Below are positions 1 through 9,509 of a stretch of 64,000 nucleotides of DNA, in pieces. Made by a program: the position numbers and the translations under genes. The notes below the pieces were generated by a model. That model saw nothing but the letters and a program-made list of their open reading frames with translations. It did not search any database and was not told where the DNA came from. Origin of the DNA: Fibrobacterota bacterium (lineage in GTDB: Bacteria > Fibrobacterota > Chitinivibrionia > Chitinivibrionales > Chitinispirillaceae). The stretch covers positions 62,001-126,000 of the forward strand of contig JAEWVR010000003.1 in assembly GCA_023459055.1 (NCBI GenBank). The letters run 5' to 3'. Within the stretch, counting starts at the first letter, position 1. Each line of letters opens with the position of its first letter.

Positions 1-439
1 CTGTGTATTCCCATGTAATTTCAGCATAACGGAAACTTACTTTTTCCATATGAACATACTTTTCAAATTCTTTAGCCTTTACATTGTACATAAGAGGCTC
101 AACAGCTGATACTTTTACATCCTTGAGCTGATGAGTAAAATAAAGAACTTCATCACCCTTTTCGTCAATTCTATACCAGTCAAGTTTTAGTGACGGGAAC
201 GATTCGCCATTACATACAGCTTTGTAAAGCAGTGGTGATGACTGATCAAATGCCTTTACAATCTGGAATGCTTCATGTTTTCTAACACCTGTAAGAGCCC
301 CGGTATCAGGATCTGTTGGCATACGAACTTCATGATGAAATTCGATTACCTCAACACTACCTTCACGACCCGCAACAACTGATCCTCCAGTGATTTTTCC
401 ACCTTGACCTTCAAGCCACATATATGCTGGAATTGGCAT
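1..439 (-). CDS. hcp: Hcp, T6SS inner tube protein (3' end outside window)
   Basis: Hcp forms stacked hexameric rings that make the T6SS tube and carry effectors out of the cell. My translation of the minus strand begins MPIPAYMWLEGQGGKITGGS and continues with VEVIEFHHEV, TGVRKHEAFQIVK and FRYAEITWEY, the conserved features of the Hcp family. The start at 437-439 is preceded by a GGAG site 7 nt upstream. 146 codons are visible, which is most of a family whose members are usually about 160-170 residues; the last residues lie beyond the left edge. It is divergent from the FHA-transglycosylase gene and belongs with the T6SS genes to the right (vgrG, tssK, tssL). Family assignment is firm; the C-terminus cannot be judged. 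Confidence 0.93.
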   Translation of the reverse strand, partial: MPIPAYMWLEGQGGKITGGSVVAGREGSVEVIEFHHEVRMPTDPDTGALTGVRKHEAFQIVKAFDQSSPLLYKAVCNGESFPSLKLDWYRIDEKGDEVLYFTHQLKDVKVSAVEPLMYNVKAKEFEKYVHMEKVSFRYAEITWEYT

Positions 440-1054
440 AGCAATACTCCTTTAATGAAACGGTTTTTAGGTTGCACACTTAATGTGTGTGATTATTTTT
501 TTCTAACCAACATGCCACCACATTCAAAACTGCTGAGTCACAAACCATCTCTCTCGCTTCAAAGATCCGCCTTGTATACTCGCTCCAGCTTTTAATTTGC
601 TGACACTTAACACTTCAGCAACCACCGTGCCAATTAACACAACCAAATCATATTCATCAAATCAGATAGCACCAACACCATTACCCTTGTTTACAACCAC
701 AGTGTTAACCATCGACATATCAAAGTAATACCGATATAAAGCTACAAGACTGACTATTTAGCTGATAATCACATTCTGGTTGTAACAATCATAAAAAAAC
801 ACAATCCTTCATTTTTAATTCTCACTTCAACCCATATTTCCCATTTTTAAAAATTGGAAATTCTCAAAATGAGAAAAAATATTACTATATACAAAACCAA
901 TTCGCAGCACTCCATTCGTCATTCAGATTTATGATAATTCGACAATCATATATGGATAGAATTATTTTCCAGATTATAAAGACATTTAAAATTTGCAACG
1001 GTTTTCTTTCAGCTGCAGAATCAAACCTATTAACAAGACGTGGCACTATTAACT
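440..1054. other. Intergenic region between hcp and the FHA-transglycosylase gene
   Basis: This 615-base, A/T-rich divergent intergenic region should hold the promoters for hcp (left) and the FHA gene (right). I see no convincing open frame. A short palindrome, CACACTTAATGTGTG at 475-489, lies about 40 nt upstream of the hcp start and could be an operator, but nothing else supports that. Confidence 0.4.
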
Positions 1055-2722
1055 ATGGCATATTATTACCTTGAAATAATCCGCGGCCAGGAAATTGGAA
1101 AACGACACCTTCTTAAAGAGGGTGCTATTACTGTCGGACGAAGCAGTGACAACATGATCTGCATAAATTCAGTCGAAAGAACCGTCTCGAGCCATCATGC
1201 AATAATTTATAAGTATGGCGATAGTATCAGCATTCAGGATATTGGCAGCACCAACGGAACCTACAAAAATGGTACCCGAATAGCAGAGGAAGCTGAATCT
1301 CTGGAACACAATGACGAGGTCAGCTTTGGTGAAAAAGGCCCAAAAGTAAAACTGGTCATCTCGCAAACTGAACTCAGCACCACCCCGCGGTCAAAACCCG
1401 GTGAATCACAAAATTATCCGGTTCGTTCAGTGTCCAAGAATGATGAAACCGAGCGATCGTTTCGTACCGGTCTCGAACGTGATCTGGACGAAAATCCGGA
1501 TGCCTTGTTTTCGGGCAAAAAACGTCATTCCAAAAAGGACGAAAGTAATTTTGGTTATCAGACAATGGAACTTGAAAATAAGATTCTAAACAAGCGACTC
1601 AGTGCTGACGAAATGAATAAACTGATGAAACAGGGGGACCGGGTTGACAAAATCATTCAAAAGGGAAACCTCAGTGAAACGCAGGTTCACTTTCTTCATA
1701 CATCCTATAATGCACAAAAGAAACTCAAAACAAAATCCTCTATCACACTCTTTATTGTTGGCCTTGTATCATTAACACTTATCACATTCTTTACAGTCCG
1801 TATGTTCCAGTATAAGGCACTTGTCAATGATGCTGTCTCAAGCGAAAAGAATCTTGACAAATACGAAGCAGACATTTCAAATGCAAAAAAACGTGGTGTC
1901 AGTGAAGCAACTCTTGAAGAGCTCGTGGCAAAATTCGAAGATGAACGGGATCGTTTTAATAGTCTGAAAAGCAATCTTCGCGACAAAGATGTAAAGCGAT
2001 TCTACGAAGACACTGTCGAGTTCTACATTGCAGAGATCATGGGACGTCTTGGTGAAACCGATTATCATATCCCCAAAGAAATGATCGAACGGGTAAAATT
2101 CCACATAGGTGTTTACACCGGTTCACTAAAGCCGGTTATCGCCCGCTATCTTGAACGTAAAAAAATCTATTTCCCAATGATTCTAAAGATCTTTAAAGAT
2201 AAAAAAGTTCCTCCGGAACTTGCGTATGTGTCAATGCTTGAAAGTGGCTTTAATCCTAATGCCTTAAGCCATGCAGGTGCACGGGGTTTATGGCAGTTTA
2301 TGCCTAAAACCGGGCGAACTTTCAATCTTCGCGTTGACGAAGTGATGGATGAACGTACTGATCCTGAAAAAGCAACATATGCTGCAGCGGAATACTTTCT
2401 TGACCTGATCGGAATATTTGGTGGACAGAGCAGTGTGATGCTTGCGATGGCTGCCTATAATGCTGGTGAAGGACGTGTTATGGGTGCTTTACGAAAAATA
2501 GAAGATCCTGTAAAGAACAGGGATTTCTGGTATATTTACAACATGGGCTATCTTGCAGAAGAAACCAACGAATATATCCCGCGTGTACTTGCAATGATGA
2601 TTATTGACCAGCACGCAGAGCAATACGGATTTAAAGCCCAGCTGCCACTGGATCACTACAACCGGGAAGATTTGACAAAAGAAAACGATTTTGTTCCTGT
2701 ACCGGTCCATAAGGCAGAATGA
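1055..2722 (+). CDS. FHA domain - transmembrane - lytic transglycosylase fusion
   Basis: The protein has a cytoplasmic phosphothreonine-binding FHA domain at residues 5-100 (motifs GRSSDN, SSHH, GSTNGT), a charged linker, one membrane segment at about 229-249 (LFIVGLVSLTLITFFTV), a helical stretch, and a C-terminal SLT/MltD-like transglycosylase domain at about 365-500. In the latter, SMLESGFNPNALS-AGARGLWQFMP carries the likely catalytic Glu (about residue 396). It would cleave peptidoglycan in the periplasm and sense phosphorylation in the cytoplasm. I prefer ATG at 1055; a GTG at 1040 would add five residues, and neither start has a clear ribosome binding site. It sits between hcp and vgrG and near a Ser/Thr kinase, so it probably links kinase signalling to wall opening for T6SS assembly. 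The domains are clear; the role is inferred. Confidence 0.88.
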   Translation: MAYYYLEIIRGQEIGKRHLLKEGAITVGRSSDNMICINSVERTVSSHHAIIYKYGDSISIQDIGSTNGTYKNGTRIAEEAESLEHNDEVSFGEKGPKVKLVISQTELSTTPRSKPGESQNYPVRSVSKNDETERSFRTGLERDLDENPDALFSGKKRHSKKDESNFGYQTMELENKILNKRLSADEMNKLMKQGDRVDKIIQKGNLSETQVHFLHTSYNAQKKLKTKSSITLFIVGLVSLTLITFFTVRMFQYKALVNDAVSSEKNLDKYEADISNAKKRGVSEATLEELVAKFEDERDRFNSLKSNLRDKDVKRFYEDTVEFYIAEIMGRLGETDYHIPKEMIERVKFHIGVYTGSLKPVIARYLERKKIYFPMILKIFKDKKVPPELAYVSMLESGFNPNALSHAGARGLWQFMPKTGRTFNLRVDEVMDERTDPEKATYAAAEYFLDLIGIFGGQSSVMLAMAAYNAGEGRVMGALRKIEDPVKNRDFWYIYNMGYLAEETNEYIPRVLAMMIIDQHAEQYGFKAQLPLDHYNREDLTKENDFVPVPVHKAE

Positions 2723-2840
2723 ATCGGGAAGTTATGAAGAATTCTTATCTCTGATTTAATCAGATAAGGGTAATAAACAAAATTGCGGGATCCGTAGAAT
2801 TCTCTTCAAAAGGATTTCCGATAGCAACCAGACAAGTTCA

Positions 2841-2872
2841 TATATCAAGGTGACAATCATCACCTTGATATA
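2841..2872. terminator. Bidirectional terminator hairpin
   Basis: A perfect 13-bp stem (TATATCAAGGTGA / TCACCTTGATATA) with a 6-nt loop lies between the convergent FHA-transglycosylase and vgrG genes. It is followed by TTTATA on the plus strand and flanked by A-rich sequence on the other side. Confidence 0.7.
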
Positions 2873-2880
2873 TTTATACA

Positions 2881-5049
2881 TCAGTTGATTTTCACCAAAC
2901 CGCCACTGATTGTGGCCATAGCACCACCCGATAGTTTTGCCATTGCACTTGATGAAAATTCGGCACTTACGTTTGCCTTTGCCTTCATGGTTGTCTTGGC
3001 AGTAAGATCTACGGTTGTAGCCTCTACTTTATAGCCCACCTTACCCTTGACACTTACATTCAGTGCATCAACGGTTGTATCGGTAGTTGACTTAAGGTTA
3101 ATGGTTCCCTGTGACGACGAAACCTTGACATTTGCGCCTTTGATCTCAACATCCTGCTTTGCAGTAATAGCAATTTTTCCCTGCGATTCCATTGCTATTC
3201 CCTTATTTCCATCCAGGGTAACTGTATTTTTTCCTGCACAATCCTTCATGACAATCGTCTTTCCTGCATCATCCATCTGAATAATATGCCCGGCAGCAGT
3301 CTGTAAGGTCATTACCTTATTGGCATCATCAATCTTGATAATATGCCCCTTTGCACTGGTAATCGTGATATGCTCCTCACCATCCTTATAGGACATCATC
3401 ATATTATGATTCTTCGATGTAAGCGTAGTACATGTGTTCTTATCGTCAATATGCAGCTTGTTACCATCAGTCGTCTGCACCAGAATGAATTTATTCTCAT
3501 CATCATACACCATCTTATTTTTCGCAGCTGTTCTGATACTTACTTTTTGTTTGTCAATTGTATCATCGAAGATCATCTCGTTATCACCGGCAGTCCGAAT
3601 TACACTTTGCTCCTTGTTCGCCCCAACAACAGGAGATTTTGTATCTGCATTTGGAACGGTTCCTATGCCCAACGGTTTGTCAACATCGCCATCAATGCAT
3701 GCAAGTACCATCTCGGCACCCTCATGTGACGGGAAATGAATGCCATAATTGGCTCCGCTGTAGGGCTGTGCGAGACGAATATACTTGGAAGCATCATAAT
3801 TAGCCGTATCGGAAACATCAAACGGCATTCTCACTTTGTATCTCCCGAATTCATCAAGGCTTGCATAATCCGAACCATTTGCTTCAATCGGTGCAGTTGT
3901 TATTCCGTAAAGTGGTGTCGGCTTATGCTTTTTTTGTGGCGCAAATGAGACTATTTTCGTTGATGGTAACAACTGTGAATGATTCTGATATGTTGCCCTG
4001 TCATGAAATCCTGCAATACTTGTATGAGCACCGGTCTGGGTTACTGACAAAATGAGGAACGTATCGTTGCATTCCTTGCGCTGATGATCACTGATAGTAA
4101 AACGCATACCAGCCCTGAAACGCCTGCAGTCGGATACCACATTAACATTAACAAATTCAATAGTATGCTGTTTGGCTCTCAGTAGTGCTGTTTTTTGTGC
4201 GGACTCGGTATCTTTGAATTTCCCGCCATACTCATAATCAAATCCAGCCAGACCATTCTCAACGTTCTTTTTAACATGCGGACTTACGTCAGGAGTACGG
4301 TAGTTATAGTTTTTGACAGCAACATCTGCAGTAATTACCTTTCGTTCAAATGTCAACCTGCTGCAACATTCCCGTTCATCCTTGTTATTACTTTGTACCA
4401 TACCGGATTTAGTCCGGAACTGCACAGTTGCTTCACCGGTAATCGAAACAAATGAATCAGGTTTATCTGATATAATCAGTTTCTCGTTACTCACATTTTC
4501 AAGACTATCACCAGAAACCGGGTTTTCCTTAAAGAAGAACCAGATACCAGCCTCTTCCAGAAGCCTGCAAATGAAGTTGTAATCAGACTCTTTATGTTGA
4601 ACGATATACTCACGCTGTGGATAGGAATTCTGAAGATCAAACTGGTAGTAATTTGCCAGTCCGCTTTCATCAAGAACCTTCTGAACTACCTGATTTACGC
4701 TGAGTTTCTGAAAAACTCTTGACTGATGTGTAAGATTGGTAATCCAGAGTCTCGGTACAATATGCGCTTCGTATGTAGAGAAATCTGTTGATGTTTCTAC
4801 ATAGTTAAAGCTGCTGATTATTCCTGAATAAGGAAAAAACTGTTCATCACGGTAGATGAAAAGACTTGCCGGTTTGTTAAGCAGCGATATGGCATCAATA
4901 TCAGGATCCTGAGATCTGAGTGTAATTTTAAAATCGTAACAATCAGAGATGTTGTCATCACCGCAGAAATCGATAACATTAAATGTATCAACCGGTAATG
5001 TACCACACATGAAAACAAACTGAGCCTGGTTTGCTTTTGTAGTCCTCAT
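2881..5049 (-). CDS. vgrG: VgrG, T6SS spike protein
   Basis: VgrG trimerises to form the puncturing tip on the Hcp tube and carries effectors. The 722-residue protein has the phage gpD-like head (about 20-330, with SDYNFICRLLEEAGIWFFF), a gp5 OB-fold (about 385-470, with DEFGRYKVRMPFD and IHFPSHEGAEMVLACIDGDVD) and a long C-terminal beta-helix made of short repeats such as KMVYDD, HIIKIDD and HIIQMDD. No extra enzymatic domain follows, so it is a structural rather than an evolved VgrG. The next gene on the same strand upstream is the Ser/Thr kinase (21-nt gap), so the two are probably cotranscribed. No effector or PAAR gene is adjacent. Confidence 0.96.
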   Translation of the reverse strand: MRTTKANQAQFVFMCGTLPVDTFNVIDFCGDDNISDCYDFKITLRSQDPDIDAISLLNKPASLFIYRDEQFFPYSGIISSFNYVETSTDFSTYEAHIVPRLWITNLTHQSRVFQKLSVNQVVQKVLDESGLANYYQFDLQNSYPQREYIVQHKESDYNFICRLLEEAGIWFFFKENPVSGDSLENVSNEKLIISDKPDSFVSITGEATVQFRTKSGMVQSNNKDERECCSRLTFERKVITADVAVKNYNYRTPDVSPHVKKNVENGLAGFDYEYGGKFKDTESAQKTALLRAKQHTIEFVNVNVVSDCRRFRAGMRFTISDHQRKECNDTFLILSVTQTGAHTSIAGFHDRATYQNHSQLLPSTKIVSFAPQKKHKPTPLYGITTAPIEANGSDYASLDEFGRYKVRMPFDVSDTANYDASKYIRLAQPYSGANYGIHFPSHEGAEMVLACIDGDVDKPLGIGTVPNADTKSPVVGANKEQSVIRTAGDNEMIFDDTIDKQKVSIRTAAKNKMVYDDENKFILVQTTDGNKLHIDDKNTCTTLTSKNHNMMMSYKDGEEHITITSAKGHIIKIDDANKVMTLQTAAGHIIQMDDAGKTIVMKDCAGKNTVTLDGNKGIAMESQGKIAITAKQDVEIKGANVKVSSSQGTINLKSTTDTTVDALNVSVKGKVGYKVEATTVDLTAKTTMKAKANVSAEFSSSAMAKLSGGAMATISGGLVKIN

Positions 5050-5070
5050 TTACATTTCCTTTCTGTGGCG

Positions 5071-7098
5071 TCAGAAAGAAGCGAGTTTCTGATTCGCCAA
5101 TTTGAAACGTGGGTGATTGGGTTGCGATATATAAACCCTTTTCAGTGTATTCCAAGCCATCATCGCCTGCTGACGGGCCTCAGGTGATAATGTTGCATTA
5201 TAACGATTGTCATAAGTAACTGCTGTATAATAAAGTGCATCATTTCTTACAAGCTGTGTATTACGGAAATTACTTGGACGGGTAAGTGCCTCATCGAATT
5301 TATCAAGTGCACGTTTGTCTCTCCCCTGTATAAAAGCAATACGTCCCTCAAGCAGCACATAGAAAGCATCCTCAGAAGTAAACGATTCAAGAATTTGTGT
5401 TGCTTTAGTGGCATTTCCCTGCTCCACATATGCAAGTGTCAACAAAACATTTCCCTTTGTCTTTTTAGGACTGTCAGGTGGTAAATTTTCAATAGCAGTG
5501 ATTACATCATTCCATGCACTGTTTCGGGCGGCTGCATCAGCAACATCAACAAGATCAGTTTCGCTATACTTTCTGATAAGAATGTCAACCGGAGATTCTT
5601 TTAATGTTGCCGGTGGTGGCGGATTTTTAGGCGATACCGGCTGTTTTGGTTTATAAGGCTTTACAGTATAAGATCCAGCCGGAGGTGGATTTTTAACAAC
5701 GGGTTCAGGAATTGGTTCTATGGGCTGAGATACAACCGCAACCTGTGTATCGGGTGCTTTTATAAGCTTTGATGTGTCGATAGTGGCCGGTATCGAATCA
5801 GGTGGTGTGACATTTGTCAATTCCTTCTTTATTGGTGGAAATGCAATTAAAAGCCCGACAACCGCTCCGATCAGTGCGACTGCTCCAATGCCAATAAAAA
5901 CCGGGATCAGTTTTCCAAGTTTTAGTTTCCTTTTTCCCGGTTTAAGCTCAAAACTGTTTGGATTGTCAACAAACTGATGAAGCACCGTGTCGATAGACTC
6001 ATTTGTCATGTGCCTGAACACTGTTTTCAGAGTATCTTCAAGCTCTTTCGATGTAGCAAAACGTTCGTTTTTATCCTGACTCAGGCATTTTTCAACCGCT
6101 TTTGCAAGATGCGGATGAACATCAATTGACAGCGTATCAAATTTGCGGTATGAATTGATAATTTTCATTCGCATCAGATTTGTTACAGTCTGCTGCGGAA
6201 ATGTTTTCTCTCCTGTCAACGACTCGTACATAATCGTACCAAGAGAATAAATATCACTGCGCTGATCGATTTCGCTTTCATCAAGCTGTTCAGGCGAAAG
6301 ATATGGCAGTGTGCCAACGATATTACCTGCAACGGTATGCAACCCGACCTCTGATGGTCGTGCGATACCAAAATCCATCAGCTTTACGACACCATTTCTT
6401 CCAATCATAATATTGGCAGGTTTCAGATCCCGGTGAATAATGCCATTGTATGTTTTGCCATAGAGCAGGAACTGCTCTGTATGCGCATATGCAAGAGCAC
6501 TTGCGACCTGAATACCAATAGCAGCACAGACCACTGGAGGAATTTTGCCACATTCTTTTATTAGCGAATCAAGCGAAACACCCTCAACCAGTTCCATCTC
6601 AATATAAGGAAGTCCATTCCAATCGCCAACGGCATAGGTTTCAACAATGTTAGGGTGACGCAATTTAGCAGAAATTTTGATTTCTGTTTCGAAACGTTCC
6701 ATTAATTCAGGTCGTTCTGTCGGAAGCAATACTTTGACAGCACGATACATTTCGAATTTCTCATTCCAGACTCTATACACCCGAGCCATACCACCTTCAC
6801 CAAGTGTACCGGCAATGATACCAGAGCCAAGTGGAATTGCCTGATTACCATCAGGAAGTCTTGCAGCCTGCGTAACCGTTGTAAGGGGTGTAACTTTAGC
6901 ACCAGTTTGAGTGTATGGATTCACCGCACCCTGCTGGGAATAAGCGTCGTTCCTTTTAGGCAGTTTTTGTGATGGCGGAGTATAGTAATTACTGCCTGCC
7001 TGTGTCTGACCCGATACAGGAATTGAATGACCGAGATTGCCCTCCGAAATGGTCTTGTCGAATTCGTCCTGTCTGCCCCTGAAATTATCCTGATTCAT
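5071..7098 (-). CDS. Transmembrane Ser/Thr protein kinase with periplasmic TPR-like tail
   Basis: This is a Hanks-type kinase of 675 residues. After a roughly 90-residue disordered leader, the kinase domain shows the glycine loop (GTLGEGGMARVY, 98-108), the ATP lysine (K122 in RAVKVL), HRDLKPANI (222-230), DFG (242-244) and SPE in place of APE (268-270). One membrane span lies at about 398-420. A Pro/Lys-rich segment and a helical repeat region resembling TPRs follow at about 500-675 in the periplasm. It lies upstream of vgrG and downstream of the PEGA gene on the same strand, so it likely plays the PpkA role of the T6SS threonine phosphorylation pathway. The nearby FHA-transglycosylase is the obvious candidate partner. 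No PppA-type phosphatase is in the window. Confidence 0.93.
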   Translation of the reverse strand: MNQDNFRGRQDEFDKTISEGNLGHSIPVSGQTQAGSNYYTPPSQKLPKRNDAYSQQGAVNPYTQTGAKVTPLTTVTQAARLPDGNQAIPLGSGIIAGTLGEGGMARVYRVWNEKFEMYRAVKVLLPTERPELMERFETEIKISAKLRHPNIVETYAVGDWNGLPYIEMELVEGVSLDSLIKECGKIPPVVCAAIGIQVASALAYAHTEQFLLYGKTYNGIIHRDLKPANIMIGRNGVVKLMDFGIARPSEVGLHTVAGNIVGTLPYLSPEQLDESEIDQRSDIYSLGTIMYESLTGEKTFPQQTVTNLMRMKIINSYRKFDTLSIDVHPHLAKAVEKCLSQDKNERFATSKELEDTLKTVFRHMTNESIDTVLHQFVDNPNSFELKPGKRKLKLGKLIPVFIGIGAVALIGAVVGLLIAFPPIKKELTNVTPPDSIPATIDTSKLIKAPDTQVAVVSQPIEPIPEPVVKNPPPAGSYTVKPYKPKQPVSPKNPPPPATLKESPVDILIRKYSETDLVDVADAAARNSAWNDVITAIENLPPDSPKKTKGNVLLTLAYVEQGNATKATQILESFTSEDAFYVLLEGRIAFIQGRDKRALDKFDEALTRPSNFRNTQLVRNDALYYTAVTYDNRYNATLSPEARQQAMMAWNTLKRVYISQPNHPRFKLANQKLASF

Positions 7099-7121
7099 AC
7101 TTCCAAACTACCCAATATCTA

Positions 7122-7850
7122 TTAAAAAAATGCTACTATCTCAAAACCGATTATACTTAAAGCGCCAACTGTTATACCAAGTACTTCCTGAGTACGTGCT
7201 CTCCCGGCTTCACTACCTGAATTACCGTCCCACAAATGAAGCTGCTTGTCTCTTTCTTTAATAATTGCAAAAGTAAAGCCTGCAGCTGCAAGTCCGCCTA
7301 AAGCGAGTCGGGCAATAACTTTTTTGTGATTTGGTTTTGGTTTAGCTGCTTGTTGTATCATTTCAAGAGTATCAAGTACCGCATTTACAGCACCCTCAGT
7401 AACTGTAACATTCTCGGAAGATGGCTTATACTGTTTGTTCGGATGACGTATCTCAAGTATATACTTTCCGGGATTGATAAATTCATTGACAAGAGGTGTT
7501 TTTCCCAATGGCATGGTCATATATACCTCTGCATCTTCAGGTACACTATTAATTCGAAGCGTGCCAAACTTTGGTTTCAATTTTTTCTCAATTACCACAG
7601 TAGCATTTGCAGTAATCATCACCTGTTCTGTCTGACTTATTCGCATCACCGGATCAATCAGTTTAATTGTGTAACGCCCGACAGGCACCTTTTTGGCAAT
7701 AATTGGCGAGTTACCTATGTAATTGTCACTAAGCCAGATTTCCACGCCTTCAGGATCCGTCGTTACGGTCAACATACCCTCTTCTGCAGCCACAGTAGAA
7801 ATAAGAACAGCACAAACTCCCAGAAACATTAGCGCAAAACGTTTTAACAT
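7122..7850 (-). CDS. PEGA-domain membrane protein
   Basis: This 242-residue protein has an N-terminal signal or anchor sequence (ALMFLGVCAVLISTVAA) and two PEGA-type beta repeats: LTVTTDPEGVEIWLSDNYIG with VGRYTIKL at about 26-68, and LRINSVPEDAEVYM with PGKYILEI at about 96-140. Two hydrophobic segments near the C-terminus follow (about 180-197 and 225-242). PEGA domains are common in surface proteins and often occur beside Ser/Thr kinases. It is the first gene of the PEGA-kinase-vgrG run, 23 nt upstream of the kinase, and divergent from tssK. A role in T6SS anchoring or as a kinase ligand is inference; it is not a known core Tss protein. Confidence 0.82.
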   Translation of the reverse strand: MLKRFALMFLGVCAVLISTVAAEEGMLTVTTDPEGVEIWLSDNYIGNSPIIAKKVPVGRYTIKLIDPVMRISQTEQVMITANATVVIEKKLKPKFGTLRINSVPEDAEVYMTMPLGKTPLVNEFINPGKYILEIRHPNKQYKPSSENVTVTEGAVNAVLDTLEMIQQAAKPKPNHKKVIARLALGGLAAAGFTFAIIKERDKQLHLWDGNSGSEAGRARTQEVLGITVGALSIIGFEIVAFF

Positions 7851-8144
7851 TCTATCTACTCCGGAAAATTGTCAACTGCATACAATGAATCTATTTAATA
7901 TGCATGATGATAGTGAACTCTTTAAATAACAAGTACTTCAAAAAAAATACAGCTGCAATTAAAATGTTGCTTTTGTTTAAAAACGCACACTGTATATTCT
8001 AATGGACTTGTTACTGAGTAAAAATTTTCAGAATCCAATGGTCCGATATTAGAAGTATAGGTTATCGCGTTTCAACAAATACGGTTTATTAATATAGATT
8101 ATCACACCATCCAACAGGAATTTTTTTTTGAGGAGAATTAAACA

Positions 8145-9497
8145 ATGTTAGGAAATGATAAAGTTATCTGGAAAGAGGGTCTTTTTCTACAACCTCAACA
8201 CTTTCAACAGACCGAACGGTACATTTTCAGTTCTATGCAGGGTCGCTTTGCAGCATCACACCCATACTATTTTGGTTTTATTCATTACGAAATCAGTCAG
8301 GATGCACTCGCAAATAATACATTCACGTTAACAAACGCCAGGGGGATTTTTCCGGACGGAACCTATTTCTCAATTCCTGAGACCGGACTTGCACCTCATG
8401 CACGTACCTTTTCTGATCATTTTGCACACGATCAGATGGAACTTGATGTATATCTCGCACTCCCTCAGATTAATGAAGGGCGCCCGACAGTCGCCGAAGC
8501 CAATATTACCGCAACCAGCGCAAGATACAAAAGCAAAAAAGATCCTGTGACCGATGAGGTTTTCGGTCAGTTAAAAAAAGAGATCGAAGTCGGTAAGGCT
8601 AATTACACGATTCTCTTTGGCGATGAATCAAGGGATAATTTCAGTTCAATCAAAGTGGCATGCCTCAAACGATCTTCGACTGGGCAGATTATCATTGATA
8701 CAAATTTTATCGCGCCATCTCTGAGAATAAGCAGTTCATCGGTGCTTATCAACCTTTTACGTTCAATGCTTGAGCTCCTTCTTTCAAAATGTGTCAGCCT
8801 GTCGCAGGGACGAAAGCAGCTCAAAGGTGGATTTGCCGAATTTGCACCGGATGAGATCACACCGCTCACACTGCTGCTCACACTTAACTCATACGCACCG
8901 CTCCTAAACCAGTATTATACGACAATGAACGTGCACCCCTTCGATCTCTACCGCACCATGCTTCAGTTTGCAGGTGCCCTATGCACGTTTTCTGCGAAGG
9001 TAACAACATCCGCCCTGCCAGGTTATGACCATACATCACCGGCACGATCATTTAGCGAGCTGAATCATATTATTCGCGATATTCTTGGTGCTGATATCTC
9101 TGCAGGCTGTATTCCAATACCGCTCAAAGAGGTCAGTCCGGCAACTTATGTTGCCCAGGTCACCGATACGAAACTTTTCGAAACAGCAACCTTTTTTCTT
9201 GGAATTGCTGCTGATGTTTCATCTGAGAAGGAGCTCGTTATCGGATCTCTTACACGAATCAAGATGAGTTCCCGTAACAATCTTGACACTCTGATTCAAT
9301 CTGCCATGCCCGGCCTACCGCTTGTACATGTTGCAACACCACCGCAGAGTCTGTCAACAAAACCCGGATACATCTACTTCTCTCTTAGTCAACGTCACAT
9401 GCTCTGGGACACAATTAAGGCAACTGCAACCATCGCGATGTATTTCCCAAACAATTTTCCCAACCTGAAACTTGAACTGCTGGCAGTTATCTCGTAA
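8145..9497 (+). CDS. tssK: TssK, T6SS baseplate protein
   Basis: TssK connects the baseplate wedge to the TssL/TssM membrane complex. The 450-residue length and the opening motif (VIWKEGLFLQPQHFQQTERY) are typical of the ImpJ/VasE family. Further matches are DLYRTMLQFAGAL and the C-terminal QRHMLWDTIKATATIAMYFP. AGGAGAA lies 7 nt before the ATG. The stop is 12 nt before tssL, the usual tssK-tssL order of a proteobacterial-type (T6SSi) cluster. It is divergent from the PEGA-kinase-vgrG run. Confidence 0.95.
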   Translation: MLGNDKVIWKEGLFLQPQHFQQTERYIFSSMQGRFAASHPYYFGFIHYEISQDALANNTFTLTNARGIFPDGTYFSIPETGLAPHARTFSDHFAHDQMELDVYLALPQINEGRPTVAEANITATSARYKSKKDPVTDEVFGQLKKEIEVGKANYTILFGDESRDNFSSIKVACLKRSSTGQIIIDTNFIAPSLRISSSSVLINLLRSMLELLLSKCVSLSQGRKQLKGGFAEFAPDEITPLTLLLTLNSYAPLLNQYYTTMNVHPFDLYRTMLQFAGALCTFSAKVTTSALPGYDHTSPARSFSELNHIIRDILGADISAGCIPIPLKEVSPATYVAQVTDTKLFETATFFLGIAADVSSEKELVIGSLTRIKMSSRNNLDTLIQSAMPGLPLVHVATPPQSLSTKPGYIYFSLSQRHMLWDTIKATATIAMYFPNNFPNLKLELLAVIS

Positions 9498-9509
9498 AGG
9501 ATTGATATT

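Noticed and set aside
475..489. Palindrome CACACTTAATGTGTG as an hcp operator
   Set aside because: A single short palindrome in A/T-rich sequence with no second copy in the window; kept only as a remark.
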